Assembly (NCBI GenBank): GCA_035726825.1
Contig: JALNTX010000005.1
Coordinates: 309,701-373,700 of the forward strand
Reading direction: 5' to 3'
DNA from: Pseudocitrobacter sp913778145
Lineage (GTDB): Bacteria; Pseudomonadota; Gammaproteobacteria; Enterobacterales; Enterobacteriaceae
Length of the DNA: 64,000 nucleotides
Shown here: positions 33,352-41,710 of the stretch, in pieces
Position numbering within the stretch: position 1 is the stretch's first letter
How the letters are laid out: each line of letters starts with the position of its first letter
The notes under the pieces: generated by a model
Databases searched by the model: none
Seen by the model: the letters and a program-made list of their open reading frames with translations, nothing else
Told to the model about the DNA's origin: nothing
Position numbers and translations under genes: made by a program

Positions 33352-33852
33352 ATGATGTACGAACAGATCATACAGTTCATAAAAATGCTCCACACCCTTT
33401 CTCACCTGCTCGATAAAGCACAAAGGCACGCTGAGGCAACTAAATCTGAATCTGCAGCTCTTCTGAATGCCCGTCTGTCACCGGATATGCTCCCGCTCAT
33501 ACGCCAGGTACAAATGACATGTGACACGGCGAAGCTTAGCGTCTCAGTCCTTACGGGTAATCAAGTACCATTTTTCGAAGATACTGAGAAAACAATCCCG
33601 GAACTTAAGGCACGCATTGAAAAGACTATCGGCTATATAGCATCAATGAAAGAAGGCGACTTTAACGGCTGGGAGGAAAGAATCGTTGCACCCTCAGGCT
33701 GGGCCGGAGCCTTTATTGGAAAGGATTACTTTTATCAGCACGGAGTCCCGAATTTTTACTTCCACATGGTGACCGCATACGCGATCCTTCGTCATAGAGG
33801 CGTTCAGATCGGAAAAATGGATTATATTGGGCACCTGCCGTTTCTGAAATAA
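33352..33852 (+). CDS. DUF1993 domain protein
   Basis: The 166-residue protein matches the DUF1993 family by wording: IKMLHTLSHLLDKAQRHAEA near the N-terminus, LLNARLSPDMLPLIRQVQMTCDTAKLSVSVLTG in the middle and GVPNFYFHMVTAYAILRHRGVQIGKMDYIG at the end. The family is DinB/YfiT-like in fold and often metal-binding; function is not known. It may have either ATG of the MM start. Its own promoter likely lies in the 173-bp gap after the nitroreductase gene. Confidence 0.88.
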   Translation: MMYEQIIQFIKMLHTLSHLLDKAQRHAEATKSESAALLNARLSPDMLPLIRQVQMTCDTAKLSVSVLTGNQVPFFEDTEKTIPELKARIEKTIGYIASMKEGDFNGWEERIVAPSGWAGAFIGKDYFYQHGVPNFYFHMVTAYAILRHRGVQIGKMDYIGHLPFLK

Positions 33853-34012
33853 TGAACGACCACTCTACCCGTTATTTCTAAAACTTCGTATGGGTATATC
33901 GTGACCGGACTGGATATACCCTGCTGAAATAATAAAAACTCATCAATAGATCTAGTTATTGTTTTTTGCATGTTCACTCCATGAAGTGTCATAAACAGAA
34001 AGAGGTGTTGCG

Positions 34013-34393
34013 ATGATCAACCGCAATAATGACGCTATTACCATTCATAGCATTCTGGACTGGATTGAAGATAACCTGGAATCACCGCTCTCCCTTGAAA
34101 AAGTGTCCAGGCGTTCAGGTTATTCAAAATGGCATCTGCAAAGGATGTTCAAAAAAGAAACGGGATTTTCATTAGGGAAATACATCCGCAGTCGTAAGCT
34201 AACGGTAATTGCTCAGAAGCTGAAAGAGAGCAACGAGCCGGTCCAGTACTTGGCCGAACGTTATGGGTTTGAATCGCAACAAACCCTTACGCGTATGTTT
34301 AAAAAATATTTTGACGTGCCGCCACATAAGTTCAGGGTCGACAGCGTACATGGCGAAAGCCGCTATCTATTACCTCTGGCACACTGTAATTAA
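34013..34393 (+). CDS. small AraC-family activator (RamA/SoxS/MarA-like)
   Basis: The 126-residue protein is a stand-alone two-HTH domain: LDWIEDNLESPLSLEKVSRRSGYSKWHLQRMFKKETGFSLGKYIRSRKLT and YGFESQQTLTRMFKKYFDVPPHKFR. It is closer to MarA/RamA than to sensor-domain AraC proteins, and parallels 30646-30987. It has an AGAGG site before the ATG. It is the last gene before repeat copy 5. It may feed island stress signals into the mar/sox regulon, which is inferred. Confidence 0.92.
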   Translation: MINRNNDAITIHSILDWIEDNLESPLSLEKVSRRSGYSKWHLQRMFKKETGFSLGKYIRSRKLTVIAQKLKESNEPVQYLAERYGFESQQTLTRMFKKYFDVPPHKFRVDSVHGESRYLLPLAHCN

Positions 34394-34478
34394 TGGTCCC
34401 GCATAAGATTGACGTGCATTATGAAATCGACAGACTTTGTTCTAGCCAGTGCTATTGAGGTAAATTTTTAGACCAACG

Positions 34479-34550
34479 TCCGCTTCTGGCACAGAGCGGA
34501 CCGACTGAAGCGCTGTGAGGTCCGCTATGAGCGAAAAGCAGACGTTGCTT
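34479..34550 (+). repeat. GTCCGC repeat, copy 5, complete
   Basis: The A hairpin (34479-34502) is GTCCGCTTC-TGGCAC-AGAGCGGAC. The B hairpin (34520-34550) is GGTCCGCTATGAGCGAAAAG then CAGACGTTGCT. This is the clearest example together with copy 2. It lies in the 378-bp gap after the AraC gene and marks the left edge of the GC-rich catabolic block. Confidence 0.85.
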
Positions 34551-34771
34551 TTAGCTGTAAATCTAAATATGTATACATTGATACTGGTGTCCCTGTGCGC
34601 ACAAAGCTATTCAATTAACGCAAAAAAATTAAAGATGGGGACAGAAATACCCACACATTGGATTTCAATTTGTCCTCTTTGAATCGTAAGTTGTGTCCCG
34701 CGGGCTTATTACCCTGAAGTCTTTGCGTACCTACACTGGTCCCCATTTAATATATCGAGTCCACGTAGTTT

Positions 34772-34987
34772 ATGAGTACGAGAATTATCCTTTATCCCAT
34801 TTTACTGGTCGTTTCACTTAACGCCGTCGCGTCGTCCACCTGGGTGGATAACCGTTACGCACAAAAAAACCAGTACAAGATTGGTGGACAAGGAATCACT
34901 GAATTACACAAACAGCCTTATAACAAGCTGCACGCCAAGCAAGGAATCCGAGCAACTCTATCACTAGCCGCTGGGAAGACGTCCTGA
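34772..34987 (+). CDS. hypothetical small exported protein
   Basis: A 71-residue reading with a plausible signal peptide (RIILYPILLVVSLNAVAS) and a short polar tail. I do not recognise a family. There is no strong ribosome-binding site, and it may be a truncated gene or chance. The sequence just upstream (34610-34760) contains GGGGACAG and TGTCCC pieces like worn IS or transposon ends. Confidence 0.3.
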   Translation: MSTRIILYPILLVVSLNAVASSTWVDNRYAQKNQYKIGGQGITELHKQPYNKLHAKQGIRATLSLAAGKTS

Positions 34988-35037
34988 CGATCACCCGAGT
35001 CTGAGCGATCCTACACTGTAAGGCATTCAGTAAGAGC

Positions 35038-35106
35038 GTCGGGTGGCGCTGCGCTTACCCGATCTGGATACTCCGTAGGCCTGATAAGCGCAGCGCCATC
35101 AGGCAT
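35038..35106. repeat. REP/BIME element
   Basis: Two REP units in opposite directions (GGGTGGCGCTGCGCTTACCC and GGCCTGATAAGCGCAGCGCC) sit downstream of the FAD oxidoreductase gene. They are of E. coli/Citrobacter type and mark normal chromosomal DNA within the island-like block. Confidence 0.8.
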
Positions 35107-35118
35107 TTTAACGGAATG

Positions 35119-36438
35119 CTACACCTCCAGTCCGGCGCGGAACTGGCCCCACTTCAGCACCGAGTTCACCCCAATCGACAGGAACGGCTCCGGCGGGGTT
35201 CTGTTCGGGCCCGGCGAGGCTACCAGGAAATCGATCAGCTCGTTGCGCTCCCCGGCGATCATATCCGCCAGCAGTTTGCCGGTGGCGGTGCCGCGGGTGA
35301 TCCCCAGACCGTTACAGCACAGCGCGCCATAGACGTTCGGCGCCAGCTGGCCGAAGAAGCCTTCGTGATTGTCTGACAGGCAGATGGCCCCGCTCCAGGA
35401 GTATTCGAAATCAACCTTATTCAGCATCGGGAAGCGGCGCTCAAACGATTTACGGTGGGTCTCAATATTGTGCTTCAGCTGTTTTTCACGCGGGCGACCG
35501 TCGGGATGGAAGCTAAAGCTGTTGCGCATCAGGATGCGATTATCAACCGTGCGGCGCACGGTGCTGCCAAACGGATGCGCCGGAATAACGCCCCACACCG
35601 GCTTACCGCCAAGCTGCGCCTGCTCTTCGGTGGTCAACGGACGGGTCAGGCTGCCATAGAGGAAGGTCGGCAGCAGGCGACCGCGCAGAAAACCAAAGTG
35701 CGCAGCAAAGGCGTTGTTCGCCAGGATCAGCGTGTCGGCGGTGATGCTGCCGTGGTCATGCACTAGCGTCACTTTGTCGCCATAGTCGATGGACGTGATC
35801 GGCGTATTTTCATGCAGGGTCACGTTAGAGGGCAGGCTGTCCGCCAGTCCTTTCACCAGCGCCGAGGGCTGGAGCAGAATGGTGCCCGGAATGTAGAGTG
35901 CCTGCTGGTAGTATGAGGTGCCGATATGGTCCGGCAGATCCTTCCCGGGGATCATCTCCGCGTGACGGCCAATTTTATCCAGCCCGCTGCGGTAAGCCTC
36001 GAGAATAGCGATCCCCTTCTCCCCCACCGCGGCCTGATATTTACCGGAATCGCTCATCTGACATTCAATACCGTGCTCCTTCACAATCTCACGCAGGTAG
36101 TTCTGTCCGAGGGTGTTGAGCTTGAGGATCAGATTCGCGGTGGTGACATCACCGATATAGTCCTTCGCCCCGATATCGTGCGGGACATCAATGGCGAAAC
36201 CGGCGTTGCGCCCGGAGGAGCCGTAGCCCACGTCCTGCGCCTCAACCAGCACCACTTCATCATCCGGGAAGTTGAGCGCCAGCTGGCGGGCCGCGGCCAG
36301 CCCGGTTAATCCGGCTCCGACTATCGCCCAGCGGGCATGCTTTTGCCCGACGTGGGCAGGACGCGGGGTACGCGGTTGACTGGTGTGATACCAACCCGGC
36401 AGGGCGTCGTCAGCAGGTAGAGAAGTGATCTTTTGCAC
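35119..36438 (-). CDS. FAD-dependent amine/amino-acid oxidoreductase (DAO fold, PuuB-like)
   Basis: I place the start at GTG 36438 with CCGGAG eight bases upstream (residues then run QKITSLPADDALPGWYHTSQP), giving 439 residues; an ATG at 36480 has no clear site. The FAD loop is WAIVGAGLTGLAAARQLA with the acidic EAQDVGYGSSGRNAGF segment typical of DadA/PuuB oxidases. The end has YGALCCNGLGITRGTATGK. It likely oxidises a secondary amine or imino acid. It lies with an aldehyde dehydrogenase, a DapA-like lyase and a GntR regulator, a set resembling hydroxyproline or polyamine pathways. Confidence 0.88.
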   Translation of the reverse strand: MQKITSLPADDALPGWYHTSQPRTPRPAHVGQKHARWAIVGAGLTGLAAARQLALNFPDDEVVLVEAQDVGYGSSGRNAGFAIDVPHDIGAKDYIGDVTTANLILKLNTLGQNYLREIVKEHGIECQMSDSGKYQAAVGEKGIAILEAYRSGLDKIGRHAEMIPGKDLPDHIGTSYYQQALYIPGTILLQPSALVKGLADSLPSNVTLHENTPITSIDYGDKVTLVHDHGSITADTLILANNAFAAHFGFLRGRLLPTFLYGSLTRPLTTEEQAQLGGKPVWGVIPAHPFGSTVRRTVDNRILMRNSFSFHPDGRPREKQLKHNIETHRKSFERRFPMLNKVDFEYSWSGAICLSDNHEGFFGQLAPNVYGALCCNGLGITRGTATGKLLADMIAGERNELIDFLVASPGPNRTPPEPFLSIGVNSVLKWGQFRAGLEV

Positions 36439-36652
36439 GTAGGTTACTCCGGTAAGTAGCGTTGAATCAATGTTAGCCATCCCGAGAAAATGTGTATGTG
36501 ATGTATATCTCATGTATACATTAAGTATAAAAATAGTTGCAAGAATGATAAAAAATGCGTGCGAAGCCCGGCGCAGCGGGGCGTCAGAGAAGAAATACGA
36601 ATGGGGAAAGGAGGCCTGTCAGCGGGTGCCAGCAGGCCTTAGCGGGATGCGA

Positions 36653-37354
36653 TCAGCGGTTATCGCCCTCAGGGAAAGGGGCGAAGTTATCGGCTTTCAG
36701 GCCCTGGGGCGCGATGAAGATCTCCATGTTTTCCCGCGACAGTTCCCAGTGCTCAAACACCAGATCGACAACAGCCTGTTCGTCACGCGCTTCGATGGCA
36801 GCGATAAAGGCGTCGTGATGATCCGCAGCCAGCTGTAAACGGCGCTCCATGTCCTCGTTTTGCGGCCGGAAGAAGGTATGTCCGATGCGACAGTGGTCGA
36901 TCAGCAAACGCCCCAGGCTCGGCTGCAGATAGGGGTTGGCCGCCATCTCGCCCATGATCTCGTGAAAACGGTTGTTCTCCAGCGCCAGCGCTTCGGCATC
37001 GCGGGTTTGCACCGCCTTACAAAAGCGTTTCTGGGTCTCTTTCAGCGCCTTAAGCTGCGCCGGTTTGTAGTGCTGCACGGCAAGGCGTCCGGTGGCGGCA
37101 TAGATCATCGGTGCCACCAGGAAGAAATTACGCAGCGTCGAGTGGCTCATCGGGATCACCCGTACGCCGCGTTTTTCCACAATCTCGAGATACCCTTCCC
37201 CCGCCAGGCGCTGGAATACTTCACGCACCGGCGTACGGGAGAGACCGTACTGCGCGGTCAGCGCGGCTTCATCCAGCAGCTCGTCCGGATCCAGCTCCAT
37301 GGTGAGAATATGTCGCTTGAGATCCTCATACAGCGCTACCTTTCCCGTTCTCAT
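36653..37354 (-). CDS. GntR-family regulator (FCD domain)
   Basis: The 233-residue protein has a winged helix (LYEDLKRHILTMELDPDELLDEAALTAQYGLSRTPVREVFQRLAGEGYLEIV) and an FCD effector domain with the metal-site His residues in ENNRFHEIMGEM and DHHDAFIAAIEARD. GntR/FCD proteins are usually repressors released by pathway acids. It lies inside the catabolic set, 214 bp before the FAD oxidoreductase start, and probably controls it. Confidence 0.92.
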   Translation of the reverse strand: MRTGKVALYEDLKRHILTMELDPDELLDEAALTAQYGLSRTPVREVFQRLAGEGYLEIVEKRGVRVIPMSHSTLRNFFLVAPMIYAATGRLAVQHYKPAQLKALKETQKRFCKAVQTRDAEALALENNRFHEIMGEMAANPYLQPSLGRLLIDHCRIGHTFFRPQNEDMERRLQLAADHHDAFIAAIEARDEQAVVDLVFEHWELSRENMEIFIAPQGLKADNFAPFPEGDNR

Positions 37355-37449
37355 TGCCGCCTCCTGAAAATCGACCTGTGATGCTTAACTATGATGTTGC
37401 TTAACCTACAGATAAAGATGTGCAACAGCAAAATTATTAGCCACAGCAA

Positions 37450-37758
37450 TCATGCTCTGTGCATCTCGCTGGCAGTTTGATAGATCAGCCTCAGGAGGGG
37501 CTCCGGATCCCGGTCCGGTGGATGGCGCAGGATCTCCCCACGCAGCCAGACAATTTCACTGCCAGCCACGTGGCGAAACGGCGGCAGCTGCCCGGCATTT
37601 TTTAGCCACTTCATAATAAAGGCATTTTTCTGCCGGTTTGAGCAGATGCGTCCCTGCTTTCTCGACAGGCCAACCGCCACCAGAAGACAGAAATAGAAAT
37701 GAATTCTCTCTTCCAGACCGTTAAAAACGGCTTCAGGCGTCGTCTTCAGAGAGATCAA
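37450..37758 (-). CDS. hypothetical protein, doubtful
   Basis: A 102-residue reading from TTG 37758 that overlaps the last 26 bp of the aldehyde dehydrogenase gene. The C-terminal half (FRHVAGSEIVWLRGEILRH, then RDPEPLLRLIYQTASE) has protein-like composition, but I recognise no family and there is no clear ribosome-binding site. If it is not a gene, the space between the dehydrogenase and GntR genes is simply about 380 bp of leader. Confidence 0.3.
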   Translation of the reverse strand: MISLKTTPEAVFNGLEERIHFYFCLLVAVGLSRKQGRICSNRQKNAFIMKWLKNAGQLPPFRHVAGSEIVWLRGEILRHPPDRDPEPLLRLIYQTASEMHRA

Positions 37759-39235
37759 TCCACAGGGTCTTCAGTTCGGTGTACTGGTCGAGGGCGAAGA
37801 CAGATTTATCGCGCCCGCCAAAGCCCGACTGCTTGTAGCCGCCAAACGGGGTGGTGGCGTCGCCTTCCCCGAAGCAGTTCACCGTCACCGTGCCGGCGCG
37901 AATGGCGCGCGATACGCGAATGGCCCGGTTCAGCCTGCCGGTGTAAACCGACGCGGCCAGTCCGTACTGGGTATCGTTGGCCAGCTCGATGGCCTCGGCT
38001 TCGGTTTTGAACGTGGTGACGCACAGCACCGGGCCGAAGATCTCCTCCCGGAACAGCGCGCTCTCAGGCGTTACGCCATCGATAATGGTCGGCTGGACGT
38101 AAGCGCCCTGCTCGGTATCGCCGCCCTGCACCATCCGCAGCCCTTCCTGGCGGGCGGTGTCGAGATAGCCGCTCACCTTGCTGAAATGCTCCGTCGAGAC
38201 CATGGCCCCCAGCCGGTTGTTCGGATCGAGCGGGTTGCCCAGCGGCCAGTCGCCGATCTGTTTGGCCATCTCGGCCAGCAGCGCCTCTTTGACACTTTCC
38301 TGCACCAGCAGGCGCGAGGTGGCAGAACAGTTCTCGCCCATGTTCCAGAATGCGCCATTCAGCACGTGGCTAGCCACGGTCACCAGATCCTGAGCATCGT
38401 CAAAGACAACCGCCGGGTTTTTACCGCCGCACTCCAGCACCACCTTCTTGAGGTTGGACTCTGCCGCATAGTGCAGGAAACGCCGTCCGGTGGCGGTGGA
38501 GCCGGTAAAGCTCACCATGTCGATATCCGGATGCAGGCCAATCGGTTCACCCACTTCTTTGCCGGTACCGGTGACGATATTCAGCACGCCCGCCGGGACG
38601 CCCGCCTCAAACGCCATCCCGGCGACCCGCAGCGCGGTGAGCGAGGTTTGCTCCGCCGGTTTCACGATCACCGAGCAGCCAGCCGCCAGCGCCGGGCCGA
38701 TTTTCCAGGCCAGCATCAGCATCGGGAAGTTCCACGGCAGGACGCAACCCACCACGCCAATCGGCTCGCGCACCACCAGCGCCATCGCGCCGTTACCGAC
38801 CGGGGCAGTATGGTCGTAGAGTTTGTCGATGGCTTCGGCGTGCCATTTCAGCACGTGAATGGTTTCCGGCACGTCCACCGCCAGGCATTCGCTGACCGGT
38901 TTGCCGCTGTCGAGGCTCTCCAGCACCGCCAGCTGGTCGATCTCCTGCTCCATCATCGCTGCCAGTTTCAGCAGCACAGCTTTGCGTTCGCCGGGTGCCC
39001 GCTTGCTCCAGCTTCCGGCCTCGAACGCGCTGCGCGCCCCTTCCACCGCCGCGTTAACGTCGGTGGCGTCGCAGGCGGCAATGTGGCCGATGGTCTCTCC
39101 GGTAGCCGGGTTAGTAGTCGGCAGCGTTTTGCCGGATTGCGCGGCCACGAAGCGCCCGTTGATAAAGCCCTTACTCGCCAAGGAGAGTTCCCGTGCAATG
39201 GCCGTTACGTCGTCCAGGGTCTGCAACTGACTCAT
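37733..39235 (-). CDS. NAD(P)-dependent aldehyde dehydrogenase (PuuC/KauB-like)
   Basis: The 500-residue enzyme has the full aldehyde dehydrogenase set: VLPWNFPMLMLAWKIGPALAAG (Asn of the oxyanion site), VKPAEQT, FTGSTATGR (cofactor), VLECGGKNP (general base Glu), and catalytic Cys in NMGENCSATSR near residue 302. The end has FGGYKQSGFGGRDKS, as in PuuC-type enzymes that oxidise gamma-aminobutyraldehyde-like substrates. It starts 9 bp after the DapA-like gene, so the two are co-transcribed. It works in the cytoplasm. Confidence 0.95.
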   Translation of the reverse strand: MSQLQTLDDVTAIARELSLASKGFINGRFVAAQSGKTLPTTNPATGETIGHIAACDATDVNAAVEGARSAFEAGSWSKRAPGERKAVLLKLAAMMEQEIDQLAVLESLDSGKPVSECLAVDVPETIHVLKWHAEAIDKLYDHTAPVGNGAMALVVREPIGVVGCVLPWNFPMLMLAWKIGPALAAGCSVIVKPAEQTSLTALRVAGMAFEAGVPAGVLNIVTGTGKEVGEPIGLHPDIDMVSFTGSTATGRRFLHYAAESNLKKVVLECGGKNPAVVFDDAQDLVTVASHVLNGAFWNMGENCSATSRLLVQESVKEALLAEMAKQIGDWPLGNPLDPNNRLGAMVSTEHFSKVSGYLDTARQEGLRMVQGGDTEQGAYVQPTIIDGVTPESALFREEIFGPVLCVTTFKTEAEAIELANDTQYGLAASVYTGRLNRAIRVSRAIRAGTVTVNCFGEGDATTPFGGYKQSGFGGRDKSVFALDQYTELKTLWIDLSEDDA

Positions 39236-39244
39236 AGTGCCTCC

Positions 39245-40141
39245 TTACAGCGCCGCAGCGACGTTGCGTTTCACATCGGCAATCACCGCTTTCAGCTGCA
39301 CTTTCTCTTCTTCATTCAGATCCTGCAGCGGCGCGCGCACCGTGCCGGAGGTCAGGCCGTTCAGCTCGCAGCCGTAACGGATCGACTGCACGAACTTACC
39401 GCCGTCGAGGAAGTTCATCAGCGGCATCATCGCAGCCATGATCTTGCGGCCTTTGGCGAAATCTTTCTCCACCACGCAGGCTTCATACAGCGCCACGTGT
39501 TCACGCGGAATAAAGTTGGAGCCGGCGCAGACCCAGCTTTGCGCCCCCCAGGCGAAGAATTCGAGAGCCTGATCGTCCCAGCCGCAGGAGAGCGCGATGT
39601 TCGGGAACTTGCAGGCCAGCAGGTGCAGGTTATTGAAATCGCCGGAGCTCTCTTTGATGGCGACCACGTTCGATGAGCGGCTCACTTCGCGGAAATAGGT
39701 TTCGCCCATGGTGATGCCCATGCGACCCGGGTAGTTGTAGAGCATGATCGGCAGCTGCGCAGCTTTATCCACGGTCAGCGCATGATGGGCGTTTTCCAGC
39801 TCGGTCGGCAGGGCGTACGGCGGTGAGGTCACCAGAATGGCATCGGCTTTATGCTCACGGGCATGTTTAGCGTACTCCACCGCGTCTTCAGTACGGGTAG
39901 CCCCGGTGCCGACAATCAGCGGCAGGCGGGTGCCAATCACCTGGCGGGCATGTTCTACCAGCGCTTTACGCTCTTCCGGGCTCTGGGCGTAGTATTCACC
40001 GGTAGAGCCACCGATGATGATGCCGTGTACGCGGGCCTCGATCAGCGACTCCAGCACGTCGGAAAAGCGTGCAAAATCAATGCTGCCATCGGCCGCGTAA
40101 GGGGTAATTGCCGGGGTGTAGATACCTTCAAATGTCAACAC
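39245..40141 (-). CDS. DapA/NanA-family lyase or dehydratase
   Basis: I use the GTG at 40141 (GGAGG five bases upstream; the TTG right after it is the alternative), giving 298 residues, the family norm. The TIM barrel shows GGSTGEYYAQSPEERKALVEHA, the catalytic Tyr in LYNYPGRMG and the Schiff-base Lys in VVAIKESSGD. Possible roles are a deaminase such as that of the hydroxyproline pathway, or an aldolase; the sequence alone does not decide. It heads the operon with the aldehyde dehydrogenase. Confidence 0.9.
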   Translation of the reverse strand: MLTFEGIYTPAITPYAADGSIDFARFSDVLESLIEARVHGIIIGGSTGEYYAQSPEERKALVEHARQVIGTRLPLIVGTGATRTEDAVEYAKHAREHKADAILVTSPPYALPTELENAHHALTVDKAAQLPIMLYNYPGRMGITMGETYFREVSRSSNVVAIKESSGDFNNLHLLACKFPNIALSCGWDDQALEFFAWGAQSWVCAGSNFIPREHVALYEACVVEKDFAKGRKIMAAMMPLMNFLDGGKFVQSIRYGCELNGLTSGTVRAPLQDLNEEEKVQLKAVIADVKRNVAAAL

Positions 40142-40535
40142 GATAACCTCCAGGGGGAATTCACGACCATCACAGTCTGCTACGCAACCCTGATGGACTG
40201 CGTTTGTTAAAAATTTGCATACGGGGGGGCAAAAGGTCAATGAATGAATATTTTTGTATACATCAAAAATACAACGAAAATACGTAATAACAGAAGATTA
40301 TGACAAATACTGAAAATTTATATTATATAAATCAATAAATTAAATAGTTTATTTCATCGTAGTAATTTTCTATATGATTTCCGATAGCGATCACATTCCC
40401 GAATTATCACCCTCTGAGACGTATTTACAGCGCCTTTCCGGCGGCATAGTTTTAATGCTGTAGTTAACCAGGATTTAACAAATCGGCACGCCGGAACGCC
40501 GGATTATGACCAGAATGTAAACAGAGGTACAGGGC
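40142..40535. other. AT-rich divergent intergenic region
   Basis: About 394 bp between the DapA-like gene (minus) and the YddG-like gene (plus). The stretch 40250-40380 is strongly AT-rich, unlike the GC-rich genes on both sides, and probably holds divergent promoters. I see no gene or clear operator in it. Confidence 0.6.
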
Positions 40536-41447
40536 ATGCCCCATAAGAAAGCAACACTCATCGGCCTGATCGCCATCCTGCTCTGGAGCGCGATTGTCGG
40601 CCTGATCAAAAGCGTGAGCGAAGGCTTTGGCCCGGTGGGCGGGGCGGCACTGATCTACACCTGCAGCGCGGTGCTGCTTCTGTTTACCCTTGGCTTTCCG
40701 AAGATCAAAAAATTCCCGGTGAGTTACCTCATCATCGGCAGCGTACTGTTCGTCTGCTATGAGCTGTGCCTGTCGCTGTCGCTGGGCTTTACCCACTCCG
40801 GGCGGCAGGCGATTGAAGTGGGGATGGTGAATTATCTCTGGCCGAGCATGACCATTTTACTGGCGGTGATCGTTAACCGGCAGAAAACCAGCCCGTTAAT
40901 TATTCCCGGGGTGATTTTAGCCATCGTCGGAATAGGCCGGGTATTAGGTGGCGACGGCGGGTTTTCGCTGACGGAGATGATGAATAACGTTATGGATAAT
41001 CCGTTGAGTTACGGGCTGGCATTCAGCGGAGCGGTGATCTGGGCGATTTATTGCGTAGTCACCCAGCGTATCGCTCAGGGAAATAACGGCATTACCTTGT
41101 TCTTTATCTTAACGGCGCTGACGCTGTGGGTAAAATATCTCACCTCACCCCAGCCGGAATTTAATCTTTCGTGGCATGCGTGGATCAGTCTGATGCTGGC
41201 GGCGATGGCGATGGGCTTTGGCTACGCCGCCTGGAACGTCGGGATCCTGCACGGCAACGTCACGGTGCTGGCGGCGGCGTCCTACTTTATTCCGATTATC
41301 TCGGCAGTACTGGCGGCCTTTATGCTGGACTCACACCTGACGCTGGCCTTCTGGCAGGGAACGGCGATGGTCAGCCTCGGATCGCTAATCTGCTGGTGGT
41401 CGACGCGTACGGTTGCCGTAAAACACTTATCTGACGAAGCGTCTTAA
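40536..41447 (+). CDS. yddG: aromatic amino acid exporter-like DMT protein (YddG family)
   Basis: The 303-residue protein has ten helices and follows E. coli YddG closely in wording: KATLIGLIAILLWSAIVGLIK, QAIEVGMVNYLWPSMTIL, NPLSYGLAFSGAVIWAIYC and YAAWNVGILHGNVTVLAAASYF. YddG exports aromatic amino acids and related compounds from the inner membrane. Here it is divergent from the catabolic set and could move its substrate or product. Orthology with the E. coli gene is not certain since the surroundings differ. Confidence 0.85.
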   Translation: MPHKKATLIGLIAILLWSAIVGLIKSVSEGFGPVGGAALIYTCSAVLLLFTLGFPKIKKFPVSYLIIGSVLFVCYELCLSLSLGFTHSGRQAIEVGMVNYLWPSMTILLAVIVNRQKTSPLIIPGVILAIVGIGRVLGGDGGFSLTEMMNNVMDNPLSYGLAFSGAVIWAIYCVVTQRIAQGNNGITLFFILTALTLWVKYLTSPQPEFNLSWHAWISLMLAAMAMGFGYAAWNVGILHGNVTVLAAASYFIPIISAVLAAFMLDSHLTLAFWQGTAMVSLGSLICWWSTRTVAVKHLSDEAS

Positions 41448-41710
41448 AATAACAAACACAGTAACAACATAATAAATATAAATAACATCTTATCCGACCA
41501 TCCTGCAGCGGAGGAGTATTTGTCATGAATTACGCGAAATAACGCACGCTCTTATTTAACGCTTGAACCTTCTTAGACCTATATTTATTCCGTAATCGAT
41601 GATTAATGGAAAGCGGTTTCGCTCGGCCTGAATAAACATTCATCGCTAATGATGTTTATTCCTGCTGTGACCCATTAATTCAACGATATCGGGGAAAGAC
41701 AGGAGTTACC

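Noticed and set aside
34580..34771. Group II intron or transposon in the GGGGACAG/TGTCCC region
   Set aside because: Only short similar pieces are present, with no gene or clear structure to support a call.
38186..39676. Long open frame on the plus strand opposite the aldehyde dehydrogenase and DapA-like genes
   Set aside because: It is the antisense shadow of GC-rich genes: the composition is His/Arg/Gln-rich, it spans two real genes and it has no start signal.
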